A DNA stretch of 64,000 bases from Ascarosepion bandense (lineage: Eukaryota; Mollusca; Cephalopoda; Sepiida; Sepiidae), in assembly GCA_037127315.1 (NCBI GenBank), contig JBBBDQ010000442.1, positions 1,697,001-1,761,000 of the forward strand, in the 5' to 3' direction. This document shows positions 35,060-46,110 of the stretch, in pieces (position 1 is the first letter of the stretch; each line of letters opens with the position of its first letter). Under the pieces are notes generated by a model. It was not told the origin of the DNA. It ran no database searches and saw nothing but the letters and a program-made list of their open reading frames with translations. A program made the position numbers and the translations under genes.

Positions 35060-36090
35060 GTGATTTGATGTTTTGTGGGACATTGTGAACAACATTGCGT
35101 TTGTTTTTGTTTCAAAATTACGGGGGAAAATATTTACATTTTAGTTGACTAAATAAATTTAACATAAAAATAAAAATTATTTATTTTGTTTTACCGAAAT
35201 TAGAAATATAAAAACTATTACACATTCAGTTCAGAATTTTTCAAAGAACATTTAAAAATGTGGACATTTAATTTTAGAGGAAAAACTTACATTAATGTCA
35301 CACGAATTACAGACAGTTGATCTCCTGCATGAAATATTTAGCGAAAAAAATTTTTTTTTTTAAATTTTCTGAAGTATGAAATATTAGATCTGAAAAAAAA
35401 AAGACTTAAATAATTAAATTAACCGTTGGCACTTTTTTTTTTTACATATTTTGTTTTTTGTTTGAAAAAACACTTTTTTAAAATATTTCTTTTGTTTCAA
35501 AATTACGGGGATAAATATTCACATTTTTCTTGACAAAAATGAATTTTTAAAACGTCGGAATAAAAATTAAATATAAAGGCTCATTTTCTTTTTTAATATA
35601 AATATTTTAGTCGCGTTTGACACGTGTGCTTTGATTTCTGACGTAATCTAGCAACCATCTTAGATCTTAGATTTTTTACGGTGCAAATGTAAACAATCGG
35701 CTCCACTGGCCAAAAAGTACGAAAGGGAAATTGCTGAACTTAAACTCAAAAAGTCTGTGTTGGCCTGGCTTCCCTGTAGATATGTGTCCCTAGAAAGTTT
35801 GCATGGCGTAGCTTAAAAAATGTAATAGGGAACAGTCACACACAGACTCACAGATTGCCTTTTATGTATATAGATAAACATTTATGGTTTTCGTTTGTTA
35901 GATTGTAACCTGGAAGTCGAAAAAAACATTTGAATACAGCGCTTGTTTTTTAATTGGTAAACATTTCTACGATTTTGCATATGATGGGGGCTCATAACAT
36001 GGCTTCTGGACCGTACGTTGTTTTAAGTATTTTAACGCAAGTTTATCAACTGATGACGTCATTAATAATCAGGTTACTTCATCTTTGTTA
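34640..36090. repeat. dispersed repeat split by a Helitron (sister copy at 40.08-40.37 kb)
   Basis: The left part (34,640-34,733: AAAACCGACATATAAAATCC, CCTTTTGAGAATCTATTTTG) and right part (35,875-36,090: ATTGTAACCTGGAAGTC, TGATGACGTCATTAATAATC) correspond to one continuous copy at 40,080-40,366, which lacks the insertion. Confidence 0.65.
34734..35874 (-). mobile_element. Non-autonomous Helitron (copy 3), nested in another repeat
   Basis: On the minus strand the 5' end is A|TCTATATACATAAAAGGCAA and the 3' end GCACGGGCAACGCCGGGC, then TACGATGCTAG. TC start, GC-rich hairpin and CTAG fit Helitrons; the base after CTAG is A rather than the expected T. A (TG)n tract lies at 34,994-35,054. Confidence 0.75.
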
Positions 36091-36107
36091 ATCTGACAAT
36101 GACGTCA

Positions 36108-36250
36108 TTGCATACTGACGGGCAGAGCCGAACTTGGCACTTGTTATCTCTACCTGTAAACTACCAAAGAATCAAAGATAGATAACATTGTAATGAAAAT
36201 AGAAATGATTATTTATTGCAATATGAATTACAATGTTGGCACAAGGTCAA
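36108..36250. repeat. dispersed repeat, copy 2
   Basis: Matches 32,340-32,500 (ACTGACGGGCAGAGCCGAAC, CAAAGATAGATAACATTG, TTATTTATTGCAATATGA). A shorter relative lies at 41,420-41,470. Confidence 0.7.
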
Positions 36251-36483
36251 AGGGCAAATGGGGCGAGACTGATCAATAGTGACTATACGAGACCTAGCTA
36301 ATCTGATTCGTGACTCATTCATTCATTACAAGCATCAGTCTTATGACCAAGTGTGATCGTAGGGTTGAATGCTAGAGACTTATTTACTGATATGCGGTTT
36401 GTCTTAGGAAAGTAGACCTGAAATAGGTCATCCATTTCCAAGTCAAACCACAACCAATATCCTAAAGAAGGAAATTACCGGAA
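36251..36483. other. unassigned sequence
   Basis: No gene or repeat recognised. Confidence 0.4.
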
Positions 36484-36756
36484 AGTATCGGGAGAGCCGA
36501 GTTCGAATTCCACTTCGAATTCCTTGCATTCACTTGCGCACGAATACCCCTGGGAAATGTATTAATCCGTCTCTTCTCTCCAGTTATGGGTTAAATAATA
36601 GGACAGATTGGGTTCTATAGCCTTGGTCGGCAACCAGTCTACCGCAAAAAGCAATGGAAATCTACTGCGGGATAATCTTCTGCCTAGTCAGTCATGTCTC
36701 TTACCAGACATGATCGCCCAAAGCGTGTCCCACGTATGGAACTTAACTGACTGAAT
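36484..36756 (+). mobile_element. tRNA-derived SINE, head slightly truncated
   Basis: Starts near GGGAGAGCCGAGTTCGAATTCC (B box kept, A box lost). The body hairpin is CATGTCT-CTTACC-AGACATG, with the paired arms conserved despite a changed loop. Confidence 0.85.
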
Positions 36757-37060
36757 TAAAACTCACCTGAAGAGAGATGAATGTGTAATGCTCCTCGTGC
36801 CAATAACATTTCCACCAAACCTCTCTACGGCATATGATTTAATTGAATTTCTTTTAATGTGTTCCTTTCGAATTTATATATAAATTTTTGGTCACCAGGA
36901 GAGAATGTGCACCGTTTCTAAAATCAATGTTCTCGGATGCTTGCCTTGGTCACTAGCATAGGGCTGTTTATTCTGTCTGTCTAGACAGCCTCCTTCCCAG
37001 TGATACCGTCTTATAACCTGACTGCATCCATTGCTATAGAGCCCAAACGACGCCCATTGT
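36757..37060. other. unassigned sequence
   Basis: AT-rich; nothing recognisable. Confidence 0.4.
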
Positions 37061-37440
37061 GGTAGATTAGCAACTAGGTCCCACCCTTTTACAGTGAAAC
37101 AAATAAAATGTAACCGTAATTTCTACTCCAACAGCTTCTTTTCTAGCGCTTCCAGCCTGTAGAATTCCCTTCCACATGCCTTCTTTCCCGACAGCTACAA
37201 TCTCCAGGAGTTTAAATGTAAGGTCAATAGACACCCCCTATCACACTAACTTGCATCTATTCTCCCAACACTCTCACCATCTACCCAACCCTCATTCTCG
37301 GTATCCTTACCCGTCTATCACCCTCCTTCTGACATTTCCTATATCTAACTATCCTTTCTCATCATTTCCCCCCCCCTATGTAACCCACTGCGCAATAGTG
37401 GAATGCTTTGCTCGGGGTGAAAGGATTATAAAAAAAAAAG
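37060..37440 (+). pseudogene. jockey-like LINE 3' end
   Basis: Contains GATTAGCAACTAGGTC, ACAGCTACAATCTCCAGGAG and the 3' UTR TATGTAACCCACTGCGC, then GAAAGGATTATAAAAAAAAA. It is the same C-terminus-plus-UTR as at 26.1-26.6 kb, with stops in frame. Confidence 0.85.
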
Positions 37441-37554
37441 AAGAAGAAAGATGGTCGTTGACCTTAAAAGAATGTTCGTCCACTCTTGTTTATTTTATCT
37501 CCCTGGTTGTCTTCTGATCAGAAAGATCTTGTTTGAGAAATGTTTTAGTTGCCG

Positions 37555-37690
37555 ATGAGTCGCCTTTGCTCTGGCACAAGTTCAGTATTCACCAGTTTCT
37601 CACTGATTGGGCTTTCGAAATACCTTCGAAATCCACCACAAATATTTATATTTGTAATTCGGCGAAGCAGGCTGTTACGTCGAGTAACAG
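37555..37690. repeat. dispersed repeat pair, copy 1
   Basis: GAGTCGCCTTTGC, GTCTGGCACAAG-type sequence and CACCAGTTTCTCACTGATTG recur at 38,575-38,705. Confidence 0.65.
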
Positions 37691-38064
37691 GATTATGTGA
37701 AATAATACAAAACAACGTAATAGTATAAAAGTAGGTGTATTGACAGGAAAGAGAAGTATTTACAAGAGGTGAGGATTAGTAGAATACAGAACAAGGTAAT
37801 TAGTATACAGTATCGTCGTAGAGACGTGATAGATTGACTAGTAGAATACATCCGGTGCAATACCGGAAATACCCGACTGACTCGCTCACTCGACTTCCTT
37901 CCTCGAGGTATAATCACTACTATTTTATATAGTGATTCGTATAGTCCATTTCCGTGGAAAGGTGGAAAGCTCCCCAACACATGCAATGAATTCAGATGCA
38001 GAAAATAGGAATTGACAACAATACGACAATTAAACCAACAATTAAAATATGTATTAACAATATT
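37691..38064. other. unassigned sequence
   Basis: No supported gene. A 97-residue minus frame here resembles nothing I recognise. Confidence 0.4.
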
Positions 38065-38473
38065 AACAAATTAGCTTACTAGTTCCACCTATATATAAAT
38101 TTACTCGATCCACAAGATTAGCAACTAAGTCCCACCCTTTTACTGTGAAACCAATAAATTGTAAACGCAAATTCTACTTCATCAGCTTCTTTTCTCGCAC
38201 TACCCGCCTGTGAAATCCCCTTCCATTTACTTGCTTTTCCGACAGCTACAATCTCCAAGAATTTAAATGTAAAGTCAATAGTCGTCTATCTCACTAACCT
38301 GCATCCTCTCTCTCATGCTTCTTTCTCCGTCCACTACACTTTCATCGGTATTCTCATGCTTCTCTTACCCACTTCCTGACACCCCTATAACCTGTTACTC
38401 TTTCTCATAACTTTTCTCCTATGTAACTCTCTGCAAAACAGTGGCAGTAAAATGCCTTGCTTGGGACGATTTG

Positions 38474-38480
<7 letters not shown>
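38065..38480 (+). pseudogene. jockey-like LINE 3' end with (TA)n tail
   Basis: Includes AAGATTAGCAACTAAGTCCC, CGACAGCTACAATCTCCAAG and TATGTAACTCTCTGC, then GATTATATATATATA. Very close to the 26.1-kb copy but frameshifted. Confidence 0.88.
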
Positions 38481-38505
<25 letters not shown>

Positions 38506-38574
38506 GAATTGGTTGAAAAAGGCATGCAATACATTCTACAAAAGATTAGAAAACAGGAGTTTCTCCCCATTGAT

Positions 38575-38705
38575 TGAGTCGCCTTTGCCGCATACTGTCT
38601 TACAAACTACCGCGTCTGGCACAAGGTCAATATTCACCAGTTTCTCACTGATTGGGCCTTCAAAATACCTTTCCCGACAGTTGATAACTTGTTGAATGAC
38701 GTTTG
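38575..38705. repeat. dispersed repeat pair, copy 2
   Basis: See 37,555. It directly precedes the 30-bp satellite. Confidence 0.65.
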
Positions 38706-38712
38706 TAATTTT

Positions 38713-39592
38713 GCTTGATCACAATGTATTTAATGATCATTATATTGATCACAATGTATTTAATGATCATTATATTGATCACAATGTATTTAATGATCAT
38801 TATATTGATCACAATGTATTTAATGATCATTATATTGATCACAATGTATTTAATGATCATTATATTGATCACTATGTATTTAATGATCATTATATTGATC
38901 ACAATGTATTTAATGATCATTATATTGATCACAATGTATTTAATGATCATTATATTGATCACAATGTATTTAATGATCATTATATTGATCACTATGTATT
39001 TAATGATCATTATATTGATCACTATGTATTTAATGATCATTATATTGATCACAATGTATTTAATGATCATTATATTGATCACAATGTATTTAATGATCAT
39101 TATATTGATCACAATGTATTTAATGATCATTATATTGATCACAATGTATTTAATGATCATTATATTGATCACAATGTATTTAATGATCATTATATTGATC
39201 ACAATGTATTTAATGATCATTATATTGATCACAATGTATTTAATGATCATTATATTGATCACAATGTATTTAATGATCATTATATTGATCACAATGTATT
39301 TAATGATCATTATATTGATCACAATGTATTTAATGATCATTATATTGATCACAATGTATTTAATGATCATTATATTGATCACAATGTATTTAATGATCAT
39401 TATATTGATCACAATGTATTTAATGATCATTATATTGATTACAATGTATTTAATGATCATTATATTGATCACAATGTATTTAATGATCATTATATTGATC
39501 ACAATGTATTTAATGATCATTATATTGATCACAATGTATTTAATGATCATTATATTGATCACAATGTATTTAATGATCATTATATTGGTCAT
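38713..39592. repeat. 30-bp satellite, about 29 near-identical copies
   Basis: The unit is TTGATCACAATGTATTTAAT plus GATCATTATA. Copies differ only by rare substitutions (ACTATG for ACAATG in four units, ATTACA once). Each unit contains two GATC palindromes (TGATCA and ATGATCAT). Because 30 is divisible by 3 and several frames lack stops, three ORFs of over 300 residues overlap on both strands; they are periodicity artefacts, not genes. Confidence 0.97.
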
Positions 39593-39651
39593 TATTGTTT
39601 CAAAGGATATGAGGTTTAAGAAGATTCAACTCGCCAAAGTTATTAGTTGTA

Positions 39652-40010
39652 TTATGTTATTACAATGTTATTAGAATGTTATTAGAATGTTATTACAATG
39701 TTATTAGAATGTTATTAGAATGTTATTACAATGTTATTACAATGTTATTAGAATGTTATTAGAATGTTATTACAATGTTATTAGAATGTTATTAGAATGT
39801 TATTACAATGCTATTACAATGTTATTAGAATGTTATTACAATGTTATTAGAATGTTATTAGAATGTTATTACAATGTTATTAGAATGTTATTAGAATGTT
39901 ATTACAATGTTATTACAATGTTATTACAATGTTATTAGAATGTTATTACAATGTTATTAGAATGTTATTACAATGTTATTACAATGTTATTACAATGTTA
40001 TTACAATGTG
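39652..40010. repeat. 11-bp minisatellite with two alternating variants
   Basis: AATGTTATTAG and AATGTTATTAC alternate irregularly over about 32 units, with one unit reading AATGCTATTAC. Confidence 0.95.
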
Positions 40011-40079
40011 TGCGTTTCGTGACGTTAGTGGATATGATAAACATATTGACCACGGTAAAACAAAACAAATAAAATTTTG

Positions 40080-40366
40080 TGTAACCGACAAAGAAATCCC
40101 TGCATTTTGAGGACACTAATTCCATTTTTTCTTAAATAAAAAAAGTATGGTTCTTTTGCCTGGTAGATTATCACCTAGAAGTAAATAAATCCGGAAGGGC
40201 GCCTATGCATAAGTACGTTAGAACAGATTGCCTTTTCTTTTTTAATTAGTAAAACTTTACTTGGTTGTATTTATTTTGTGGTGCCATGAGAAGGCTTTTT
40301 GGATGTTACGCTTTTTAAAGGATTTATATACAAGGTGACCATCTGATGACGTCATTAATAATCGCA
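40080..40366. repeat. dispersed repeat, uninterrupted sister of 34.64-36.09 kb
   Basis: Aligns with both flanks of the Helitron at 34,734-35,874 and so represents the empty site. Confidence 0.65.
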
Positions 40367-40369
40367 TTA

Positions 40370-41010
40370 AAAGCAAACAAAAGAGCGCTGTATTGTTATG
40401 ATATCTGTCATTCTATATGGAAATGAATGCTGGATGATCTCATCAAGGAGAGGCTTGGGGTAGCAGAAATGTGGTTCTACAGTAGGATGCTGAGGATACC
40501 ATGGATGGAGAAACAAAGAAAATAGTGCTCGATTGCTATGTGATATCCGTCTTTCTATATGGAAATGAATGCTGGAGGATCTCATCAAGGAGAGGCTTGG
40601 GGTAGCAGAAATGTGGTTCTACAGTAGGATGCTGAGGATACCATGGATGGAGAAACAAAGAAAAGAGTGCTCGATTACTATGTAATATCCGTCTTTCTAT
40701 ATGGAAATGAATGCTGAAGGATCTCATCAAGGAGAGGCTTGGGGTAGCAGAAATGTGGTTCTACAGTAGGATGCTGAGGATACCATGGATGGAGAAACAA
40801 AGAAAATAGTGCTCGATTGCTATGTGATATCTGTCCTTCTATATGGAATGAATGCTGCATGATCTCATCAAGGAGAGGCTTGGGGTAGCAGAAATGTGGT
40901 TCTACAGTAGGATGCTGAGGATACCATGGATGGAGAAACAAAGAAAAAAGTGCTCTATTGCTATGTGATATCTGTCCTTCTGTATGGAAATGAATACTGG
41001 ACGATCTCTT
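40370..41010 (+). repeat. 142-bp tandem repeat of an RTE-like LINE segment, ~4.5 copies
   Basis: TATATGGAAATGAATGCTGG recurs at about 40,413, 40,555, 40,697, 40,838 and 40,979. Each unit encodes Y-G-N-E-C-W-M-I-S-S, then A-E-M-W-F-Y-S-R-M-L-R-I-P-W, of a LINE reverse transcriptase C-terminus. All full units share a small deletion near TCATCAAGGAGAGG (the last, outer copy has TTCAAAGATGAAGGAGAGG), so an already broken segment was amplified. Confidence 0.88.
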
Positions 41011-41395
41011 CAAAGATGAAGGAGAGGCTGTTTTGGGGGGTGGTTACAGATGCTGCGGATACCATGAGCGGAGCACGTGTGCAATGATGAGGTGTTGGAA
41101 AGTATGCAAACGAGAAGAAAACTGATACTAAATATCAGGAAGAGACACAGGAAGTTTTTGGGACACGTGATGAGGAAGGATGGCCTGGAGAACTTAATAC
41201 TCACAGGTCCGATAGGGGGAAGTAGAGACAGGGGAAAGCAGCATGAGACATGCTTGTTAGGTCTGAGCAAATAGTTAACGGGGCGGAGTTTAGAAGATAT
41301 ACCAAGAGAACAAATATGGAGGGCGACAAGAGACATAGCCAAGTGGAAGTCTATGATCGCCCACGTCGTGGAAGAACATGGAACATGAAGAAGAA
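41011..41395 (+). pseudogene. RTE-like LINE ORF C-terminus
   Basis: Reads C-N-D-E-V-L-E-S-M-Q-T-R-R-K-L-I-L, R-K-F-L-G-H-V-M-R-K-D-G-L-E-N-L-I-L-T-G, G-K-Q, then I-W-R-A-T-R-D-I-A-K-W and E-E-H-G-T before the stop. The K-F-L-G-H-V-M-R-K-D-G-L-E signature marks the C-terminal part of RTE/CR1-type ORFs. One in-frame stop lies after G-L-S-K. Confidence 0.85.
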
Positions 41396-43640
41396 GACCG
41401 TCATCGTGTACAGAAATGCACTGCAGGACTGGCATCTGTTATCTCTTTGCCTGTTAACTACAAAAGAAAAATGATGAATCACGTGATCAGAATGTGTCCC
41501 ACTCGACTCGCACGCTTCACCCTATTTCGAGAGCGCACCATCGTCAGGAGGCCCAAATCGACGATTCAAAGATCAATTGAAGGTAACCCTGACATAGGCC
41601 AATATGAACCCTGAGACATAAGAAACCGTTGCCGCAAATCGGCATTTCTAGCGTAGAACCATCCGGAGGCGGAGGGGCAATGATGAGATTCAGGGTGGAG
41701 ATTGGGTAACCGAGACATTCGATTCCAACCGTCAACAGGAAGAAGATCTGCTATTTGACATTAGGGCCTGATTTTAGCAGCCGCGTTTACAACCCACGCT
41801 CCTCTGTGAACCCTTGTCAGAGAGTAGGCTAAGCCTTCACAGCCATCTTCGTCATTGCCACCAGTCGGGGAGGTAGAAAGGGAACGGGGAGGGAGGATAA
41901 CGATCCCGATGCTCAAATGAGAGCGGGTGCTGAGGAAAAACACCTGTAAAGAAAATAGGAATGAAAAGAGAAGAAAGGGAAAAGAAAAACAAAGAAGAAA
42001 GAAAAAAGAAGAAAAAATGACGAGAAAATATGAAGAGAAATCGGACAAGAAAGAATAAGAAATATCATCATCATCATCATCTTCATCATCATCATCAGCT
42101 GGGTGTGGTCGTAGGATTGCTGCACAGCCCAAAATCAGACCAACTTACCTGTGCTTAAAATCAGAAATGCCTTCATTCATGCGTGACGTTGACTTGGAAG
42201 AGCCCACCCCATCCAGGTCAAACAACAATGATATCATTTAACTTCAAGACATGCATTATCTACGGACGTAGGGATGTAACACCCAACGGTGGACCGTCCG
42301 AACAATTTTCTCCGGCGGCCGTTCTCCACGCTGTGATGTTTGCCGGGAGTTTGTTGAAAATGTCGGAGCCTCAAGCTGGGGGTACACGATTAAACTATAA
42401 GGAACGAACTTCCACAACTTGGATGAGCTGAAAGGATGCTTTATTTCGTTTAGAGTTAGCCTTTTCTGTTGGGGCAGGCGAATGTGACACACAGCTCTAA
42501 CTCTAATTAATGGAGCTCAACAAATCCGAACTGACCGAAACAAAACGAACGGAGATTCTTACTTCAAGCTCGCGCCCGGCGGAACTCACTTAAAACTCAA
42601 CTCTGAAAAATTACCTGAATTTATTTAAAATTTATCCGGAAATCCGGAAATCCGGAAATGCTTTAGACCACCGGTGATAAACATTGGCGACTGTAAGTCT
42701 GAAATTTCAGTTATCTTTTTTTTTTTTATCTTAATAAAGCTTCCGCCGGAAAATTCTTAATGTGTGGTCAAGATACAGTAAAGGACAGCCTTTGACCTGG
42801 TCATTCGAAAACCCACCTGCTGAACTTTATCTCTTTATCACATTAAATCACTGAGTCAAATATTTACCGGAAGAGTGGTAGGATTTAAAACAGTAATCGG
42901 ATACCGTTGTCTCTTCCACAATTTTCCTCATAAAAGAAAAAGCGTTTATTTTTTTTTTCCTCTTCTTTTTCACTTTTGTTAAATATGTTTTTAAACTATT
43001 TTCTATTCTTAACCATTTTCTATTTTAATCTATTATAATAAAATACATATTTTACAAAGCACCTTAATATACGCCTAGTTATCGTGTCACAGGGAGGTTT
43101 ATTCCCACCTGATCGATGACTTCTGTCTCCCTCCACCCAATGACAATCAGAAGATTACAGCCTAAGGGCACACATATTTTACAAAGATAAAGCCCTTCGT
43201 CAAGTGTAAGTACATTTTTTGTAATTCTTTAGGGCTATCAGTCTATCTGAAATTTTTTAAATCAATCCGAGGGCTCCAACCACAACTAGAATAAATGATG
43301 TCTTCATATGTCCATTTTTGAGATATCCATTTCAAGACCCTTGTATTTTGACAGTATTTTAAGATCTTCAAGAATATTAGGTTGTTCCAGAAATAATGGC
43401 CGATTTCGGAAACATAATTTTATTCTTGAAAAATTAACTGCAGAAATGTTGAAATTAGACAAAATACGAGCCTTGAGCATCAATGCACCTCCGTCATCAA
43501 TCGATGAGATTATTTCTCATTGATAAAATATATTGTCTGTGATGCAACGAAATTGTTGAAAGCTAATTTCACCTGTTGTTTACACCTAAAAGTTTTATCA
43601 TTTAATGCTTAACTGCTTAATAAATGATAATCAGTGGATC
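41396..43640. other. unassigned sequence, lowest repeat density in the window
   Basis: Contains (ATC)n at 42,063-42,098, purine-rich 41,930-42,060 and a T-run at 42,717. Higher GC at 41,480-41,760 and 42,180-42,640 gives short frames (for example F-R-E-R-T-I-V-R-R-P-K near 41,540), none with a recognisable family. If the window has host exons beyond the 47.0-kb candidate, this would be the place to look. Confidence 0.4.
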
Positions 43641-43649
43641 AGGAGAATA

Positions 43650-43679
43650 TCTAAACTTATTTATAAATAGAACTTTGTC

Positions 43680-43745
<66 letters not shown>

Positions 43746-43852
43746 TGTGTGTGTGTGTGTGAGTGTCTGTGTGTGAGTGTGAGTGTGTGTGTGTGACTGT
43801 GAGTGTGTGTGTGTGTGAGTGTGAGTGTGTGTGTGTGTGAGTGTGAGTGTGT

Positions 43853-43900
<48 letters not shown>

Positions 43901-44566
43901 GTGTGTTCATTACCAATAGACTCCGAAATGGCTGAACCGATTTTCTTGAAAATGTACACAGTTGTACTATAAGCGTCTGCGAGTGTTCTTAGCTAGGTTT
44001 TTGTCGAGGTACCTCCAATAAATTTCAAAAATCGATAATCGAAAAAATCGGATTATAGAAGGAGTGGTCCGATTTTAATAAAATTTGATACACTCATAGA
44101 CAAAGACATAAGAAACGATATTCAGAAGTTTCAAGGTTGCAGCTTTTACAATAGTGCAGAAAATCGATAATATATATATAAGGCAAGATGTTTGTGTGAG
44201 TGTCTGTTTATCTGCCTGTATGTCTATTTTTTTCAGCCCTTTTATTTTAGTTTTTGCTTCGGGTTTGGCTCTAAGTAGGTATAATTGTAGTTCTTAGTCT
44301 CAGCCAAGATACCATTTACTCAGAGAACTTATTTAGCCTTCAAAATTCAGTTGACGACGAAAAAAACTTATTTGATATCGATACCAGGAAATCAAAATTT
44401 GACTTACATCCATTCATTTTTCTTTCAGTCTACGGTTTTGCTTTAACTGGAAACAACTATTGCTTTTTAGTCTTTCGTGCCAACGTCCAAAGAGTCTGAG
44501 CTCCAGAACCATTGATTAGTTTTAAAGCTTTCATTACACCCGAGCAACGCCGGGTTATACTGCTAA
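43650..44566 (+). mobile_element. Non-autonomous Helitron (copy 2)
   Basis: It begins A|TCTAAACTTATTTATAAAT and ends CCCGAGCAACGCCGGG, then TTATACTGCTAA|T. It aligns end to end with 26,710-27,481, including CCGATTTTCTTGAAAAT and AATCGATAATCG blocks. The terminal CTAA still satisfies CTRR. A long (TG)n with GAGTG interruptions occupies 43,683-43,905. Confidence 0.88.
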
Positions 44567-44884
44567 TATATATATATATATATGGTAAACTATCGTATCT
44601 CGACTCTGTGAGTTTTTGCAGTGACATTCTTGCAACATGTGACTGTGCATTATCGTCAGAGCTAAATTAGATCACGTCGATTCGCAAATTTAGATCTCAA
44701 TTTTGCAGTCGAGCATTCATTTCAGCAAGTTGGTTGCAGAAAAGTTCTGCATTAATGCTCTAATTGGTTTTCAGAATGTTGTAGATCATCAAAGAGTCAC
44801 CATATTATTTTGCTGATGCAAATTTGGCTTTAGGAAATATTTGGAGGACTCATCACGATCAAGCTATTTACGCATCACGATCGT
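44567..44884. other. unassigned sequence
   Basis: No gene recognised. Confidence 0.4.
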
Positions 44885-45130
44885 TGACGGTTATCTATAG
44901 TTTTCTCTGGTCTCAAGATTTTGGCGACAATAGGTGTCTCAAGTATCAAGTTTCCTGTCTAAAGATTTTTGGGGGAATATGCTTCACAAAATAAAAGGTT
45001 TTTCGGTAAATAGGCTTCACAAGTCTCAAAGTTTTCGGGACAATAGTTTTCTCCAGTCTCAAGGCTTTCGGAAAACTCCGCTTCTCATGATTTAAGTTTT
45101 TTTTTTCTAGAAAATACGCTTCTAAAGTCC
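44885..45130. repeat. degenerate ~35-bp minisatellite
   Basis: About six units of CTCAAGNTTTTCGG-ACAATAGGCTTCTC type. On the minus strand this gives an 11-residue periodicity (K-x-L-R-L-x-K-x-I), explaining a 70-residue open frame that is not a convincing gene. Confidence 0.6.
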
Positions 45131-45137
45131 ACTGATC

Positions 45138-45570
45138 TTTTCTTCTTCTATGTTCCATGTCCTTTCAGGACGTAGGCGATCGTGGCCTTCCACGTCTGGC
45201 GGCTCTTAGCACTCTTTCTCCTATTACCCCAAACGCTACCCCCCGTTCTGTCATACACCTGCTCAGACCCTTCAAATATGTTATCCGCTGCTTTTCCCTC
45301 TCTCTCTTCCCTTCTATCTGACCTATGAGTATCAGATACTCCAAGCCTTCCTTCCTCATTAAGTATTAATTTCCTTTTTGTTTCCATCCTTTTTAAAACC
45401 TCATCATTGCTCACATGCTCGATCCTTTATATCCACAGCATCCTTCTGTAGAACCACATTTCAGCTGCTTCAAGCTTTTCCTTCATCTTTGATGATATTG
45501 TCCAGCATTCATTGCCATATTGAAGAACAGACATCACATAGCAATCCAATACTGATCGGAATTTATTTGC
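45138..45570 (-). pseudogene. RTE-like LINE ORF C-terminus, frameshifted
   Basis: Minus frames read V-S-N-D-E-V-L-K-R-M-E-T-K-R-K-L-I-L-N, then (shifted) M-R-K-E-G-L-E-Y-L-I-L-I-G-Q-I-E-G-K-R-E-R-E-K-Q-R, matching the 41.0-kb copy. It ends with TTTCAGGACGTAG, the same terminus amplified at 27.6-28.3 kb. Confidence 0.85.
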
Positions 45571-45619
45571 AAATGTTTTCTTTAGGAATTTGTAAAAAGA
45601 CAACATATTTGTTTAATTA

Positions 45620-46110
45620 ATAAAAGTACATAAGTTCGCCTATCTACCAGTTCTAAATCCTCCCCGATGTTTTGAATAAAAATAGTGGTTTATAGGATGG
45701 GGTTTCCGATTCCTTCTAAAGTCTACTTCAACTCTATAATTCTAACATCTCCGACTGAGTTCTGAAATTTTATTCACTAAGTATTTTTTTCCTCTTTTAA
45801 TACGTGTAAAAGGTTCGCCGATCGTCCGGTTCATACTCCTTTTGAGTTCAACATCAGAGTTCTAACTTTTCCACCTTGAATCAGAAATTTTATTCACTAT
45901 TTATACATTTACTTTTCTACTTTCTCAATAGGAACAAATAAGTTCGCCTATTGTCAGTTAACACTCCTCCTCGGTTTTTTTTAACAGGAGTACAAGTTTT
46001 TTCCTTCTTTCCTGTTTAGAATTAGGCTTCCTGCTCTTTCTAAAGTCTATTTCCACACGAGACTTCTAACGTCGTCAACTGAAATGCTATACACTAATTA
46101 CATTTTCACC
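45620..46110. repeat. diverged ~165-bp tandem repeat, about three copies
   Basis: AAGTTCGCCTAT, TTCTAAAGTCTA, GAAATTTTATTCACTA and TCTAACNTCNCC recur in the same order with heavy divergence. Confidence 0.5.

Noticed and set aside
36045..36075. CTGATGACGTCATTAATAATC (also 40,345) as a ribozyme or CRE element
   Set aside because: CTGATGA is present without GAAA or stem II. TGACGTCA is a perfect CRE palindrome but lies in a dispersed repeat with no promoter nearby.
38660..39674. Three overlapping ORFs of about 310 residues on both strands
   Set aside because: All arise from a 30-bp repeat whose length is divisible by 3; perfect periodicity and equal openness in opposing frames rule out a normal gene.
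43617..43959. H-T-H-T-rich ORFs
   Set aside because: Encoded by (TG)n inside the Helitron.
44946..45158. 70-residue basic ORF with 11-residue repeats
   Set aside because: It follows a degenerate minisatellite and lacks any family resemblance or start context.
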